From CAWBVG01 sp963792175 (GTDB taxonomy: Bacteria > Acidobacteriota > Vicinamibacteria > Vicinamibacterales > CAVVIG01), in NCBI GenBank assembly GCA_963792175.1, contig CAWBVG010000034.1, forward strand, positions 62,001 through 126,000: a DNA stretch of 64,000 nt. Reading direction: 5' to 3'. Shown one piece after another: positions 1 through 8,847 of this stretch. Below the pieces are notes generated by a model that was not told the origin of the DNA, made no database searches, and saw only the letters and a program-made list of their open reading frames with translations. Positions within the stretch are counted from its first letter, which is position 1. Each line of letters begins with the position of its first letter. The position numbers were made by a program, and so were the translations under genes.

Positions 1-196
1 AGTTGAACGGCGTCTCCCACACCCCTGCGAACTCCGAGACGACCACGCTGGTGTCCGTGAGGAGAACGACGACCTGTGCGGGATCGCCACCGATGAATTG
101 CAGGGCGCCGTTGGCGACCGTCTGCCGGTCCACCGGCTGCGGCAGCTGTGAATCGAGATAGGCGATCAGCTGTTCGTACCGCTCCGAAACGTCCAT
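1..196 (-). CDS. Hypothetical protein, C-terminus cut by the window edge
   Basis: Reading the minus strand from an ATG at 196 gives an open frame that starts MDVSERYEQLIAYL and runs off the left edge of the window after about 65 codons. The visible part is an acidic, soluble-looking domain without signal peptide or membrane segment. I do not recognise the family. It begins 3 bases after the stop codon of the metallothionein-like gene at 200-349, so the two are almost certainly cotranscribed and may share a role in metal or stress handling; that link is inferred from position only. Confidence 0.6.
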   Translation of the reverse strand, partial: MDVSERYEQLIAYLDSQLPQPVDRQTVANGALQFIGGDPAQVVVLLTDTSVVVSEFAGVWETPFN

Positions 197-199
197 GGG

Positions 200-349
200 T
201 CAACGACAGCCGGGGTGCATGCAGTCGCACCGCAGCTCGATGCTCTGTCCTTTCTCCTTGCAGTGCTCGCTGCAATACTTCCCGTGAGGGCCGCCTTTGT
301 CGACCATACAGGTGCAGGCGGGGTGGGCGCATTTGGCCGTTTCTGCCAT
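200..349 (-). CDS. Metallothionein-like small Cys-rich protein (49 aa)
   Basis: A 49-residue minus-strand frame from ATG 349 to TGA 200 contains eight cysteines (C7, C12, C14, C26, C30, C41, C43, C48) and four histidines (H9, H22, H29, H45). The pattern KCAHPACTC, then YCSEHC, then CDCMHPGC matches the layout of bacterial SmtA/BmtA-type metallothioneins (CxC clusters, a central YCSxxC, and a C-terminal HxGC). Such proteins bind Zn(II), Cd(II) or Cu(I) in thiolate/imidazole clusters in the cytoplasm. The gene is followed after 3 bases by the hypothetical gene at 1-196. The family call rests on the visible metal-ligand pattern; the metal is not known. Confidence 0.8.
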   Translation of the reverse strand: MAETAKCAHPACTCMVDKGGPHGKYCSEHCKEKGQSIELRCDCMHPGCR

Positions 350-425
350 CGCGAGCCTCCTGACCCCATCTTACAGCGGGCGCAATCCCTGAGCCGGCCG
401 GTCGCGTCTTTTCGCATACCCGGGT

Positions 426-1110
426 ATGGAGACACATACCCGCGAGCACCGCAGCCTGCTCGCCAACGCCGAACGCCGGCTGCTGATCGCGATTGCCCGC
501 CGCCTGCCCGCCTGGGTCACCTCGGATCAGCTGACCCTGCTCGGCTTGTCGTCGATGGTCGCGGCTGGGCTGGCCTTTGCCACCCTCCAGCGGTCCTGGT
601 TGAACGTCGCCGCCTTCATCCTTGCGTTGGCGGCGAACTGGTTCGGCGACAGCCTGGACGGCACCCTCGCCCGCGTCCGGTGCCAGCCGCGCCCGCGCTA
701 CGGCTACTACGTGGATCACGTCATCGATCTCTTCGGCACGGCCGTGCTCGATCGGCGGCATGGCCTTTTCCGGATTGATGACCGCACACGTCGCGCTCGC
801 GCTGCTGGCTGCCTACTTCCTCGTGTCGGCCGAAACGTTTCTCGCGACGCACACGGTCCACGTCTTCCGGCTGTCGTTCGCAGCCATCGGGCCAACCGAG
901 CTTCGGATTCTCCTCGCCATCGGCGCCGTCGCCGTGTTCCTCCATCCGTTTTCCGACATCGGCGGGCAGCGATACCTGCTGCTCGACGTCAGCGGCGTGA
1001 TCGCCGTCGTCGGGCTCGTCGCGGTCTTTCTGCTCTCGTCGCTGCGCAATACGCGGGCGCTCTATCGCGCCGAGCCGCTTCCGCGTCACGACGTGGGACG
1101 GGCCGCATGA
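426..1110 (+). CDS. CDP-alcohol phosphatidyltransferase family membrane protein (one frame disruption)
   Basis: The product starts METHTREHRSLLANAERR. It carries the complete CDP-alcohol phosphotransferase motif D75-x2-D78-G79-x2-A82-R83 ... G93-x3-D97-x3-D101, which binds the divalent metal and CDP-alcohol. Several hydrophobic helices follow, as expected for an inner-membrane phospholipid-synthesis enzyme of about 228 residues. The frame changes near 742, where one extra base in the stretch gtgctcgatcggc moves the continuation (IGGMAFSGLMTAHVAL...) into the next frame, ending at TGA 1108-1110. The following GtrA gene starts at 1107 (ATGA overlap), so the two are translationally coupled. The exact alcohol acceptor (glycerol-P, inositol-P or other) cannot be told. 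Confidence 0.8.
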
Positions 1111-1560
1111 TCTCGAAATTCGTGATCGTCGGATGTCTCGGGTTCGTGCTGCAGTTGCTGACGCTATCGGCGCTGACCTCGCTGGCCGGGTGGCCCTGGC
1201 TGCCCGCGACCGCCGCGGCGGTGGAGGTGGCGGTGTTGCACAACTTCGTGTGGCACGAATGGTGGACGTGGGGGGATAGAGGGTTCGGAGGGTTCGCAGG
1301 CTTCGCTGGGGCCCACACGTTTGGTCGATTGGTTCGGTTCAACGTCGCGACCGGGTTCATATCGATCGTCGGCAACCTCGTTCTGATGGAGATCCTCGTC
1401 GAGGCGCTGGGCCTGCCGCCGCTCGTCGGCAATGCCATTGCCGTGGGGCTTCTGAGCGTCGTCAACTTCATCGTGTCCGATCGATGGGTGTTCACGCTTC
1501 CGCCTTCGCCCACGGGCTGTCGGCGTCGGACAGGTCCCGCCTTCGCCCACGGGCTTCGGC
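1107..1560 (+). CDS. GtrA-like small membrane protein; 3' end disturbed by a repeat
   Basis: The frame starts MISKFVIVGCLGFVLQLL at ATG 1107 and shows the four membrane segments and the conserved NFVWHEWWTW and FIVSDRWVF stretches of the GtrA/DPMS-associated family. These proteins are proposed to help flip polyprenyl-linked sugars across the inner membrane. Family members end right after the RWVF motif (about 1494). Here the frame has no stop and runs on out of phase through the next gene to a stop at 2241-2243. The break coincides with a 19-nt direct repeat at 1500-1518 and 1537-1555, so the natural stop was probably lost to the repeat or to a base error. It overlaps the CDP-alcohol phosphatidyltransferase by 4 bases. 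Confidence 0.75.
1500..1555. repeat. Two 19-nt direct copies of a CGCCTTCGC-type repeat
   Basis: An identical 19-base sequence (core cgccttcgcccacgggct) occurs at 1500-1518 and again at 1537-1555, a 37-base period. The core is the reverse complement of the GCGAAGGCGG motif found at 6541, 15720, 19860 and 40497 in this window. It lies exactly where GtrA loses its stop and the next gene loses its start. Confidence 0.7.
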
Positions 1561-2229
1561 GCGGCAGGCCTTGTCGTCCTCCTTCTGTTCTCCCCGGTGG
1601 ATGCGACCGCCGGTCCGAGCCAGGCGACGTTGCGGGCGTGGGATGCTTATGTCGCCCAGGCGGAAGCCCAGCTCGATCGGGCGCCGCGCCTCGTCGTGCG
1701 AGCCGGAGCGCACACGACGGAAGGCGCCAGCACCGATGTCCCTGGCGGCACCATCAGCGACTGGCGCGGTGCGGCGTTTCTCCCGGGCATCACGCTCGAT
1801 CAGTTGCTCCATCGCCTGCAGCATCCGGGCACACCGCCGCCGCAGGAAGATGTCGTCTCGTCGCGCGTCATCAGCCGATCGGCCGATGGACTCCGGGTGT
1901 CGATTCGGCTGGTTCGTCGCTCGATTGTCACCGTCAGCTACGACACCGAACACGAGATGACGTTCCGTCGCCGGACGCCGACGCTCGCCACCGCGCGCAG
2001 TGTGGCCACGCGCATCGAGGAAATCGGCGGGGACGACCACGGGTTTCTCTGGCGGCTCAATTCATACTGGCGTTACGAGGAGCGCGCCGGAGGAGTCATG
2101 GTCGAGTTGCGGTCGCTGACGCTCAGTCGCGACGTGCCGTCGCTGCTGCGGCCGCTCGCCTCGCCGCTCGTGCGGCGCGTCGCGCGCGAGTCGATGGTGC
2201 GAACCCTGGAGGCGCTGCGAAGAGAGTGA
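1537..2229 (+). CDS. Exported hypothetical protein, start uncertain
   Basis: The frame ending at TGA 2227-2229 reads GAAGLVVLLLFSPVDATAGPSQATL at its head: a hydrophobic signal-peptide core followed by an Ala-x-Ala-type site, then about 205 residues of soluble protein. The first in-frame start codon that can be seen is GTG at 1597, inside or after the signal core, so the real start lies upstream in the stretch spoiled by the repeat at 1500-1555. No known domain is recognised. Its position directly after the CDP-alcohol phosphatidyltransferase and GtrA genes suggests an envelope function, by context only. Confidence 0.6.
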   Translation, partial: PPSPTGFGAAGLVVLLLFSPVDATAGPSQATLRAWDAYVAQAEAQLDRAPRLVVRAGAHTTEGASTDVPGGTISDWRGAAFLPGITLDQLLHRLQHPGTPPPQEDVVSSRVISRSADGLRVSIRLVRRSIVTVSYDTEHEMTFRRRTPTLATARSVATRIEEIGGDDHGFLWRLNSYWRYEERAGGVMVELRSLTLSRDVPSLLRPLASPLVRRVARESMVRTLEALRRE

Positions 2230-2255
2230 CCGCGCCCGCCTGATAGGATCACTGG

Positions 2256-2607
2256 ATGCGAGTGATCAACCGGACTGCCGTCACCATCACCGGCGCGAAA
2301 CCGTATATCGATTGGACGCGGCAAACGGACGCGGACGCGCAACAAGGGCGCCATCACGGTGGCGCGTGCCCGCACCTACGGGTCGGCGTTCCTGCTGCCC
2401 GAGTTCGAGCTGGAGGAAGACGTTCAGGAATGGGTCGAGGACAACGCCGCGTGGATCTTCGAGTTTCAGCTCGGCGCGTGGACTGACGACGAGACGACGT
2501 GGCCGCAGAAACGCGACCTGGCGTCGTTCCGCGAATGGTTCAACATCGAGATCCACAGCGTCGTCGTCGACGTGGCGGACGACGACATCGAGGGAGAAGA
2601 ACTGTGA
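2256..2607 (+). CDS. Conserved hypothetical protein, about 117 aa (one frame disruption)
   Basis: The product starts MRVINRTAVTITGAKPYIDW. After a single-base slip near 2338 it continues in the next frame as NKGAITVARARTYGSAFLLPEFELEEDVQEWV... to TGA 2605-2607. The N-terminus (VINR...PYIDW) followed by an acidic YLLPE-like segment resembles a widespread small cytoplasmic family of unknown function; no catalytic motif is visible. The next gene starts at GTG 2604 inside the stop codon, so the two are coupled. The reconstruction is supported because both halves are needed to give the usual family length. Confidence 0.65.
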
Positions 2608-2894
2608 GCCTGGTTCACCTCGTCTGTTTCAAGTACGCGGCGGGCGTCAGCGTCGAGGCACAGAACGACCACCGCGCCAGGCTGACGGCCTTGAACGATA
2701 TAGACGGAATCGCCAGCTTCAAGGTTGGCGCCGACGTCGTCCGCTCGCCCCGCTCGTACGACACCGGCCTTGCGATCACGTTCGTCGATCGCGCGGCGCT
2801 CGACGCCTATCAGAAACATCCGCGTCACGTGCCCGTTGCGCAACACGGCGTGTCGCTGTGCGAACACATCGTGGCGGTCGATTTCGAGATTTAG
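2604..2894 (+). CDS. Stress-responsive A/B barrel (Dabb) domain protein
   Basis: This 96-residue protein starts at GTG 2604, overlapping the preceding stop. It consists of one Dabb domain: the N-terminal VHLVCFKYAAGVS strand, a central GIASFKVGADV strand, and the C-terminal HIVAVDFEI strand. Dabb proteins form dimeric alpha/beta barrels; members range from plant stress proteins to small oxygenase-like and cyclase enzymes, so a specific reaction cannot be given. No signal peptide. It forms a two-gene unit with the hypothetical gene at 2256-2607. Confidence 0.85.
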   Translation: MSLVHLVCFKYAAGVSVEAQNDHRARLTALNDIDGIASFKVGADVVRSPRSYDTGLAITFVDRAALDAYQKHPRHVPVAQHGVSLCEHIVAVDFEI

Positions 2895-2962
2895 CGCGTC
2901 CCTGCGTTTTCCGATTCCGGACATCAAACTTTCGGCGCCGTCATCCGTCTATTGCAGACAGG

Positions 2963-3536
2963 ATGTTGATTACTGCGATCGCCGTCACGCTCACCATCAA
3001 CGTGGCGGCCGCGTCCGACATTTCCTCGACGTTGGTCTCTCGTGCGCTCGACGAAACGGCTTCAATCTGGCGAGCGGCCGGCGTCGAGTTCGTCTGGAGG
3101 CGCGGGCCCGCCCCCTTTGTTCCGGCCGCCCTCACGGTGGTCATCGGTCACAACCTGCGGCCGGTGCGCGAAGGCGCGCTGGCGCTCGGCTGGATCTACT
3201 TCGACGAATCGACGCCGGGACAACAGCTCTACATCTCCTACGCGAACGTGCGGCAGCTGATGCGGGAATCGACCGGCGTGACTGGCCCGCAGGATCGCAT
3301 GCCGATCTTCGAGCGCGAGGTGCTGATGGCCCGCGCGATCGGACGTGCGCTGGCGCACGAGTTGGGTCATTACTTTCTCGCGTCGAAGGAACACACGAAG
3401 AACGGGTTGATGAAAGCGCACCGGACAGCCGTCGGAATTCTTTGGTCCGGACCAGCGGTCGTTCAAGCTCGACGGAGCGCAGCGAAGCCTGATTACCGCC
3501 CGCCTGGCGCAGGAAGCGGTCGTCGTCAGCCGGTAG
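2963..3536 (+). CDS. Exported HExxH zinc metalloprotease-like protein (one frame disruption)
   Basis: ATG 2963 opens MLITAIAVTLTINVAAASDIS, a signal peptide, followed by a domain with ALAHELGHYFLAS, a canonical HExxH zinc site (H132, E133, H136). The frame slips by one base near 3434 (gtcggaattc). The continuation EFFGPDQRSFKLDGAQRSL... ends at TAG 3534-3536, giving about 190 residues. The fold resembles small Vicinamibacteria-type exported zincin-like proteins. Substrate unknown. It stands alone between the Dabb gene and the M14 peptidase. Confidence 0.7.
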
Positions 3537-3650
3537 CCGGCCGACTCGGAATCCACATCCTCACATCGTCAAAGTCTTCACATCCCCACGTCCCACCTCC
3601 GGGATTCTGCTACGATCCCGCGGTCGTTCTTTTCCAACTACGAGGTTTCC

Positions 3651-6532
3651 ATGTTCCACATGAGAGCTGCCCTGAAGGCCGGCACGGCCACCGTTCTTCT
3701 CCTCGCGAGCCTGGCGATTGCCGTGCCGCAGGCGCAGAACCGGGCGGCGACGGCGCCGAAGGTGACGCCGCCGAAGGATCAGTTCGGATTCGCCATCGGG
3801 GATGACTACCGGCTCGTCAACTACACGCAGTTCGAGGACTACCTGAAGAAGCTCGACGTGCAATCCGAACGGATGATCGTCGCCGACATCGGCAAGACGG
3901 AGGAGGGCAGGACCGAGTACACCGCCATCATCACATCGCCCGAGAATCAGCGGAAGCTGCCGCTGATCAAGGAGGCGAACCGGAAGCTCGCGCTGGCCGA
4001 GAACCTCACCGACGACCAGGCGCGGGCGCTGGCGCGCGACGGCAAGATCGTGGTGTGGATCGACGGCGGCCTGCATGCCACCGAAGTGCTGGGCGCACAG
4101 CAACTGATCGAGACCATCTATCGCCTCAACACGAAGTCCGATCCGGAAACGCTGCGGATCCTCAACGACGTGGTCATCCTGTGCACGCTGGTCAATCCCG
4201 ACGGCATGGAACTCGTGTCGAACTGGTATATGCGCGACGCGGACGAGAAGCGGCGCTCCACCGGCGGCATCCCGCGGCTCTACCAGAAGTACATCGGCCA
4301 CGACGACAACCGCGACTTCTACATGGCGAACATGTCGGAGAGCGTCAACGCGAACCGGATGATGTATCGCGAGTGGTTCCCCGCGATCATGTACAACCAC
4401 CATCAAACCGGCCCGGCGGGCGCCGTGCTGTTCGCGCCGCCGTTCCGCGATCCGTTCAACTACAATTTCGACCCGCTGGTCGTGCTCGGCATCGATACGG
4501 TCGGCGCCGCCATTCACACGCGGCTCGCCGCGGAAGGAAAGCCGGGCGCGGTGATGCGGACCGGCGCGCCGTACTCCACCTGGTTCAACGGCGGCATTCG
4601 CACCACCTCGTACTTCCACAATCAGATCGGAATCCTCACGGAGACCATCGGGAACCCGACGCCGGTTGAAATCCCGTTCGTGCTCGACATGCAGCTGCCC
4701 CGCGCCGACGTCCCGAACCCGATCCAGCCGCGGACCTTCTATTTCCGCGAGGCGATCGAGTACTCGGTGACCAACAACCTGGCGATTCTCGACGTCGCCT
4801 CCAAGCGCCACGAAGACTTCCTCTTCAACATGTACAAGATGGCGAAGAACGCCATCGACAAGGGGAATCGCGACAACTGGACGATCCATCCCAAGCGGAT
4901 CGAAGCGGCGCGCGCCGCGATCGAAGCCGCGCAGGGCCGCCCGGACGGTGGAGAAAACATCGGCCCGCGCGCCGCTCTTGGCGGGCGTGGCGGCTGGCGG
5001 CGGCCGCGGCGGCGCGCCGATCGCGATCTACAACAACGTCCTGCACGATCCGAAGATGCGCGATCCGCGCGGCTTCATCCTGCCGTCGGATCAGCCCGAC
5101 TTTCTCACCGCCACGAAATTCGTGAATACGCTGATCAAGGGCGGCGTGTTCGTGCACCGGGCGACCGCGCCGTTCACGGTGGCGGGCAAGCAGTATCCGG
5201 CCGGTTCCTACGTGGTCAAGGCCGCGCAGCCGTTCCGCGCTCACCTGATGGACATGTTCGAGCCGCAGGATCACCCGGACGACATCCCGTATCCCGGCGG
5301 CCCGCCGCGGCCGCCGTATGACGTGACCGGCTACAACATCGCCTACTCGATGGGCATCGTGTTCGATCGCATTCTCGACGCCTTCGACGGGCCGTTCGAG
5401 AAGATTCCGGACATGGCCCCGGTACCGAAGGGCAGCGTCGACGCAGGCTCCCGCCGGCGGCGGCTACCTCCTCAGCCACCAGGTGAACGACGCGTTCGTC
5501 GCGGTCAACCGCCTGCTGAAAGCCAATGAGGACGTCTACTGGTTGAAATCGCCCGTCAACGCCAACGGGAAGCCCTACCCGATCGGCACGATGTACGTCG
5601 CGGCGAAGGCGACCACGCTGCCGATTCTGCAGAAACTGGCGGCCGACAAAGGCCTGGCCTTCGACGCCGTTCCATCGAGGCCAGCGGGCGACGCGATGAA
5701 GCTGAAGCCGGTGCGGATCGGCCTCTGGGATCAGTACGGCGGCTCGATGCCATCAGGTTGGACGCGCTGGCTGTTCGAGCAGTACGAGTTCCCGTTCGAA
5801 GTCGTCTTCCCGCAGACACTCGACGCCGGCAACCTGAACGCGAAGTACGACGTCCTCGTGTTCGTGGACGGCGCCATCCCGCAGCGCGAGGGCGCCGCCG
5901 GCGGCGGTGGCGGCGGCTTCGGCGGTCAGCCGCCGGCTGACAGTGTGCCCTCGGAATTCCGCGGCTGGCTGGGACGCACGACCGTCGCGAAGACGGTGCC
6001 GGAGATCAAGAAGTTCGCCGAGAACGGCGGCACCGTGATCACGATCGGATCGTCCACGGCCTTCGGCTATCACCTCGGGCTGCCGATCAAGAACGCGCTG
6101 GTCGAAATCGCCAACGGCACGGAGCGACCGCTGCCGCGCGAGAAGTACTACGTGCCGGGGTCGATTCTCGAGGCGCGCATCGACAACACGAACCCGCTCG
6201 CTTACGGCATGAACCAGCACGCGATGGTGTTCTACGACGAGAGCCCGGCGTTCCGGCTGATGCCCGAGGCGGCGCTGAAGGGCGTGAAGCCGGTCGCGTG
6301 GTACGAGAGCGCGACGCCCCTGCGGAGCGGGTGGGCGTGGGGCCAGCAGTACCTCGATCAGGCGGTCTCGATCATCGAAGCGCCGGTCGGCAAGGGTCAC
6401 GTCGTGCTGTTCGGCAACGAGGTGAACTGGCGCGCGCAGCCGCACGGCACGTTCAAGCTGCTGTTCAACGGCATCTACTACGGGTCGGCCACGGCGGCCA
6501 GCGCGAACTCGCGAACGACCGACCAGCCGTAG
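3651..6532 (+). CDS. Exported M14 family zinc carboxypeptidase, about 960 aa (two frame disruptions)
   Basis: ATG 3651 opens a signal peptide (ATVLLLASLAIAVPQAQ). The M14 domain shows the zinc ligands H142-x-x-E145 in DGGLHATEVLG, a later His in MYNHHQTG, and the catalytic Glu in GILTETIGN. A long C-terminal part with a Gly-rich loop (about 5890) and a glutamine-amidotransferase-like fold follows, as in the large acidobacterial M14 proteins. Single extra bases near 4960-4990 and at about 5446 move the frame by +1 each; the three pieces join without loss and end at TAG 6530-6532. It probably digests peptides in the periplasm or outside the cell. A hairpin at 6697-6717 lies downstream. Confidence 0.85.
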
Positions 6533-6540
6533 GCCGTGTA

Positions 6541-6575
6541 GCGCCGAAGCCGCGGAGCGCGAAGGCGGGTCGGCG
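6541..6575. repeat. GCGAAGGCGG-type dispersed repeat after the M14 gene
   Basis: The segment gccgaagccgcggagcgcga followed by aggcggg is a copy of the dispersed CGAAG...GCGAAGGCGG element that recurs at 15720, 19860 and 40497 and, reversed, at 1500. Confidence 0.55.
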
Positions 6576-6696
6576 TAGGTCGGACAGGCCGGTGAGTCGG
6601 GCATGCTTGCTGGAGCCTGCTGCGTCGAAGCTCGCCGGGATCGCACGGGCGCAAGGCGCGAAGTGTGCACCGTGGACCGTGTAACAGTGACGTCGG

Positions 6697-6717
6697 AGGG
6701 CCGTAAACCCCGGCCCT
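6697..6717 (+). terminator. Hairpin terminator candidate
   Basis: Arms agggccg (6697-6703) and cggccct (6711-6717) form a perfect 7-bp GC-rich stem with a 7-base loop, followed by a short T-rich stretch. It is placed about 165 bases after the M14 stop codon. Confidence 0.4.
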
Positions 6718-6730
6718 TCTGTGTCACCGT

Positions 6731-7009
6731 GTGCAGCGGGCTGCCACGAGCGTCACGGTGTGGGTGGTGATCGGTTTGCACCGACGCCAGAGCGTGGCGA
6801 TCTCCCTGAACGTCGAGCAGCTCTGGGCGTTTGCCGACGGAACCATCTGTCTGATCGTGGAGCGCGAGGAAGAACCGCGCTTCGAGGTCTGCGTGATGCG
6901 GGGCGAGCGCGTGCTGCACCAGGAGAGGCTGTCGTTCCGGGCGGCCGCGCATCTTCGATCGCAGACCTGGCGCGCCGCTTTGCAGCCCGCCCCGCAGGTG
7001 ACTCACTGA
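6731..7009 (+). CDS. Small hypothetical protein
   Basis: A 92-codon frame whose C-terminal two thirds (VEQLWAFADGTICLIVEREE, then a VCVMRGERVL strand and a basic helix ending in Trp-Arg) look like a genuine compact alpha/beta protein rather than a shadow. The start is uncertain: ATG 6731 and a GTG near 6797 are both possible. A competing frame at 6721-7143 lacks protein-like composition. No family recognised. Confidence 0.45.
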   Translation: MQRAATSVTVWVVIGLHRRQSVAISLNVEQLWAFADGTICLIVEREEEPRFEVCVMRGERVLHQERLSFRAAAHLRSQTWRAALQPAPQVTH

Positions 7010-7091
7010 GAACGCGCGCCTACCGAGTTCCACCCTCCGACGTATACGCTCTCCAAGTCCGTCGGACGAACTCGCCGAGCCCCAGCAAGTG

Positions 7092-7174
7092 GCCATCGAG
7101 ACACCGAGACGAGCTCGTGTCGTCTGGCTCCGGCTCGGCGTGACGTTTTCTCTGTGTCTCTGTGTCTCTGTGGC
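7092..7174. repeat. Inverted word-repeat element, CACAGAGA type
   Basis: The left arm (about 7092-7112, gagacaccgagacgag) is an imperfect inverted match to the right arm (7146-7174, tctctgtgtctctgtgtctc). The arms are made of a repeated 6-8 nt word. It lies in the leader of the M20 amidohydrolase gene. Confidence 0.6.
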
Positions 7175-7214
7175 GAATGTACGGGGCGGACTGCAGCGTG
7201 CAGGTGAACCAACC

Positions 7215-8847
7215 ATGAAGAGCAGCAAAACCGTCCTGACGACGATCCTGACTTCGGTCCTTGCCATCGCCGTCTCGGCCCAGCGCGGCGGACGCGGTGG
7301 CGCGCCGGGACAGCAGGGGACGCCGACGCCTCCGGGGCCGCCCCGCGTCGAAGAGCTGAAGAAGGAAGTCGCCGCCGACATCGACACGATGAAGGTCGCG
7401 ACGCAGCAGATGGTCGACCAGGTGTTCAGCTTTGGCGAGCTCGGGTTCCAGGAGTTCGAGACGTCGAAGTACCTGACGGGCATCCTCGAGAAGAACGGCT
7501 TCAAGATCGAACGCGGATTTGCCGGCATTCCGACCGCATGGGTGGCCACGTGGGGCACTGGCAAGCCGGTGATTGCCCTCGGCTCCGACATCGACGACAT
7601 CCCGCAGGCCTCGCAGAAGCCGGGCGTCGGATACCACGATCCGATCATCGAAGGCGCGCCGGGTCATGGCGAAGGACACAACTCCGGCGTGCCGCTGAAT
7701 GTCACGGCCGCGCTCGCGGTGAAGAAGATCATGGAGCGCGAGAAGCTGCCCGGTACGCTGAAGCTGTGGCCGGGCGTGGCCGAAGAGCTCGTCGGCGCGA
7801 AGATGTACTACATCCGCGCCGGCATGTTCCGCGATGTCGACGTCAATCTGTTCGCGCACGTCGGCTCCAATCTCGGCGTCAGCTGGGGAGCCGGGTTCGG
7901 CACCGGTCTCCAGTCGATCGAGTACACCTTCAAGGGCGAGAGCGCGCACGCCGCGGCGCAGCCGTGGCGCGGCCGGTCGGCGCTCGACGCCGTCGAGCTG
8001 ATGGACGTCGGCTGGAACTTCCGCCGCGAGCACCTGCGCCTCCAGCAGCGATCGCACTACGTCATCGTCAACGGCGGCGATCAGCCGAACGTCGTCCCGC
8101 CGAACGCGAGCGTCTGGTACTACTTCCGCGAGACCGACTATCCGCACATCAAGGAGCTGCGCGAGATCGGCGACACGATGGCCAAGGCCGCCGCGATGAT
8201 GACGAACACCGAGGTGACATCGCGGATTCTCGGCGCCGCGTGGCCGCAGCACATGAACAAGACGGTCGCCGAGACGATGTACACGAACATCCAGACCATC
8301 GGGCTGCCGAAGTGGGACGACGCGGACGTCACGCTCGCCAAGGGCATTCAGCGGGAGCTGAAGCAGCCGCAAATCGGGCTGGCGACGCAAATCGGCCAGC
8401 TCCGCGGCGGGCTCGATCCCGAGCAGAACATGGGCGGACCGTCGGACGACATCGGCGACGTGTCGTGGAACGTGCCGACCGCGACGCTCGGCTATCCCGG
8501 CGAACATTCCGAACCTGCCCGGGCACAACTGGGCCAACGCCATCGCGATGGCGACGCCGATCGCCCACAAGGGCGTCACCGCCGGGGCGAAGGTGCAGGC
8601 GATGACCGTCATCGATCTGCTGATGCGGCCGGAGCTGGTGCAGCAGGCCTGGGACTACTTCAGGAACGTCCAGACGAAAGACCAGAAGTACATCCCGTTC
8701 ATCAGCGACAAGGACCAGCCGGCGCTCTGGCTGAACGAGAAGATCATGCAGAAGTACGGCCCCGAGATGAAGAAGCTGTACTACGACCCGACCAAGTACA
8801 AGACCTATCTCGAGCAGCTCGGGATCAAATACCCGACGGTCCGGTGA
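7215..8847 (+). CDS. Exported M20 family amidohydrolase/peptidase (one frame disruption)
   Basis: ATG 7215 opens a signal peptide (VLTTILTSVLAIAVSAQ). The M20D-type catalytic core follows, with ALGSDIDDIP, the metal-binding GHGEGHNSGV and the catalytic-base region GVAEELVGAK; the lid domain lies in the middle (about 7900-8200). Family members hydrolyse N-acyl or p-aminobenzoyl amino acid bonds using two metals. The frame slips by one base near 8500 (cccggcgaacattcc); the continuation NIPNLPGHNWANAIAMATP is the normal family sequence and runs to TGA 8845-8847. It overlaps the convergent acetyltransferase gene by about 40 bases through repeat-encoded sequence. Confidence 0.85.

Noticed and set aside
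3561..4889. Long antisense frame (442 codons) opposite the M14 peptidase
   Set aside because: Its translation is rich in Arg/Val/His without domains, and the plus strand holds a clear enzyme; long antisense frames are expected at this GC content. The same holds for the long frames opposite 18.7-20.4, 30.3 and 54 kb.
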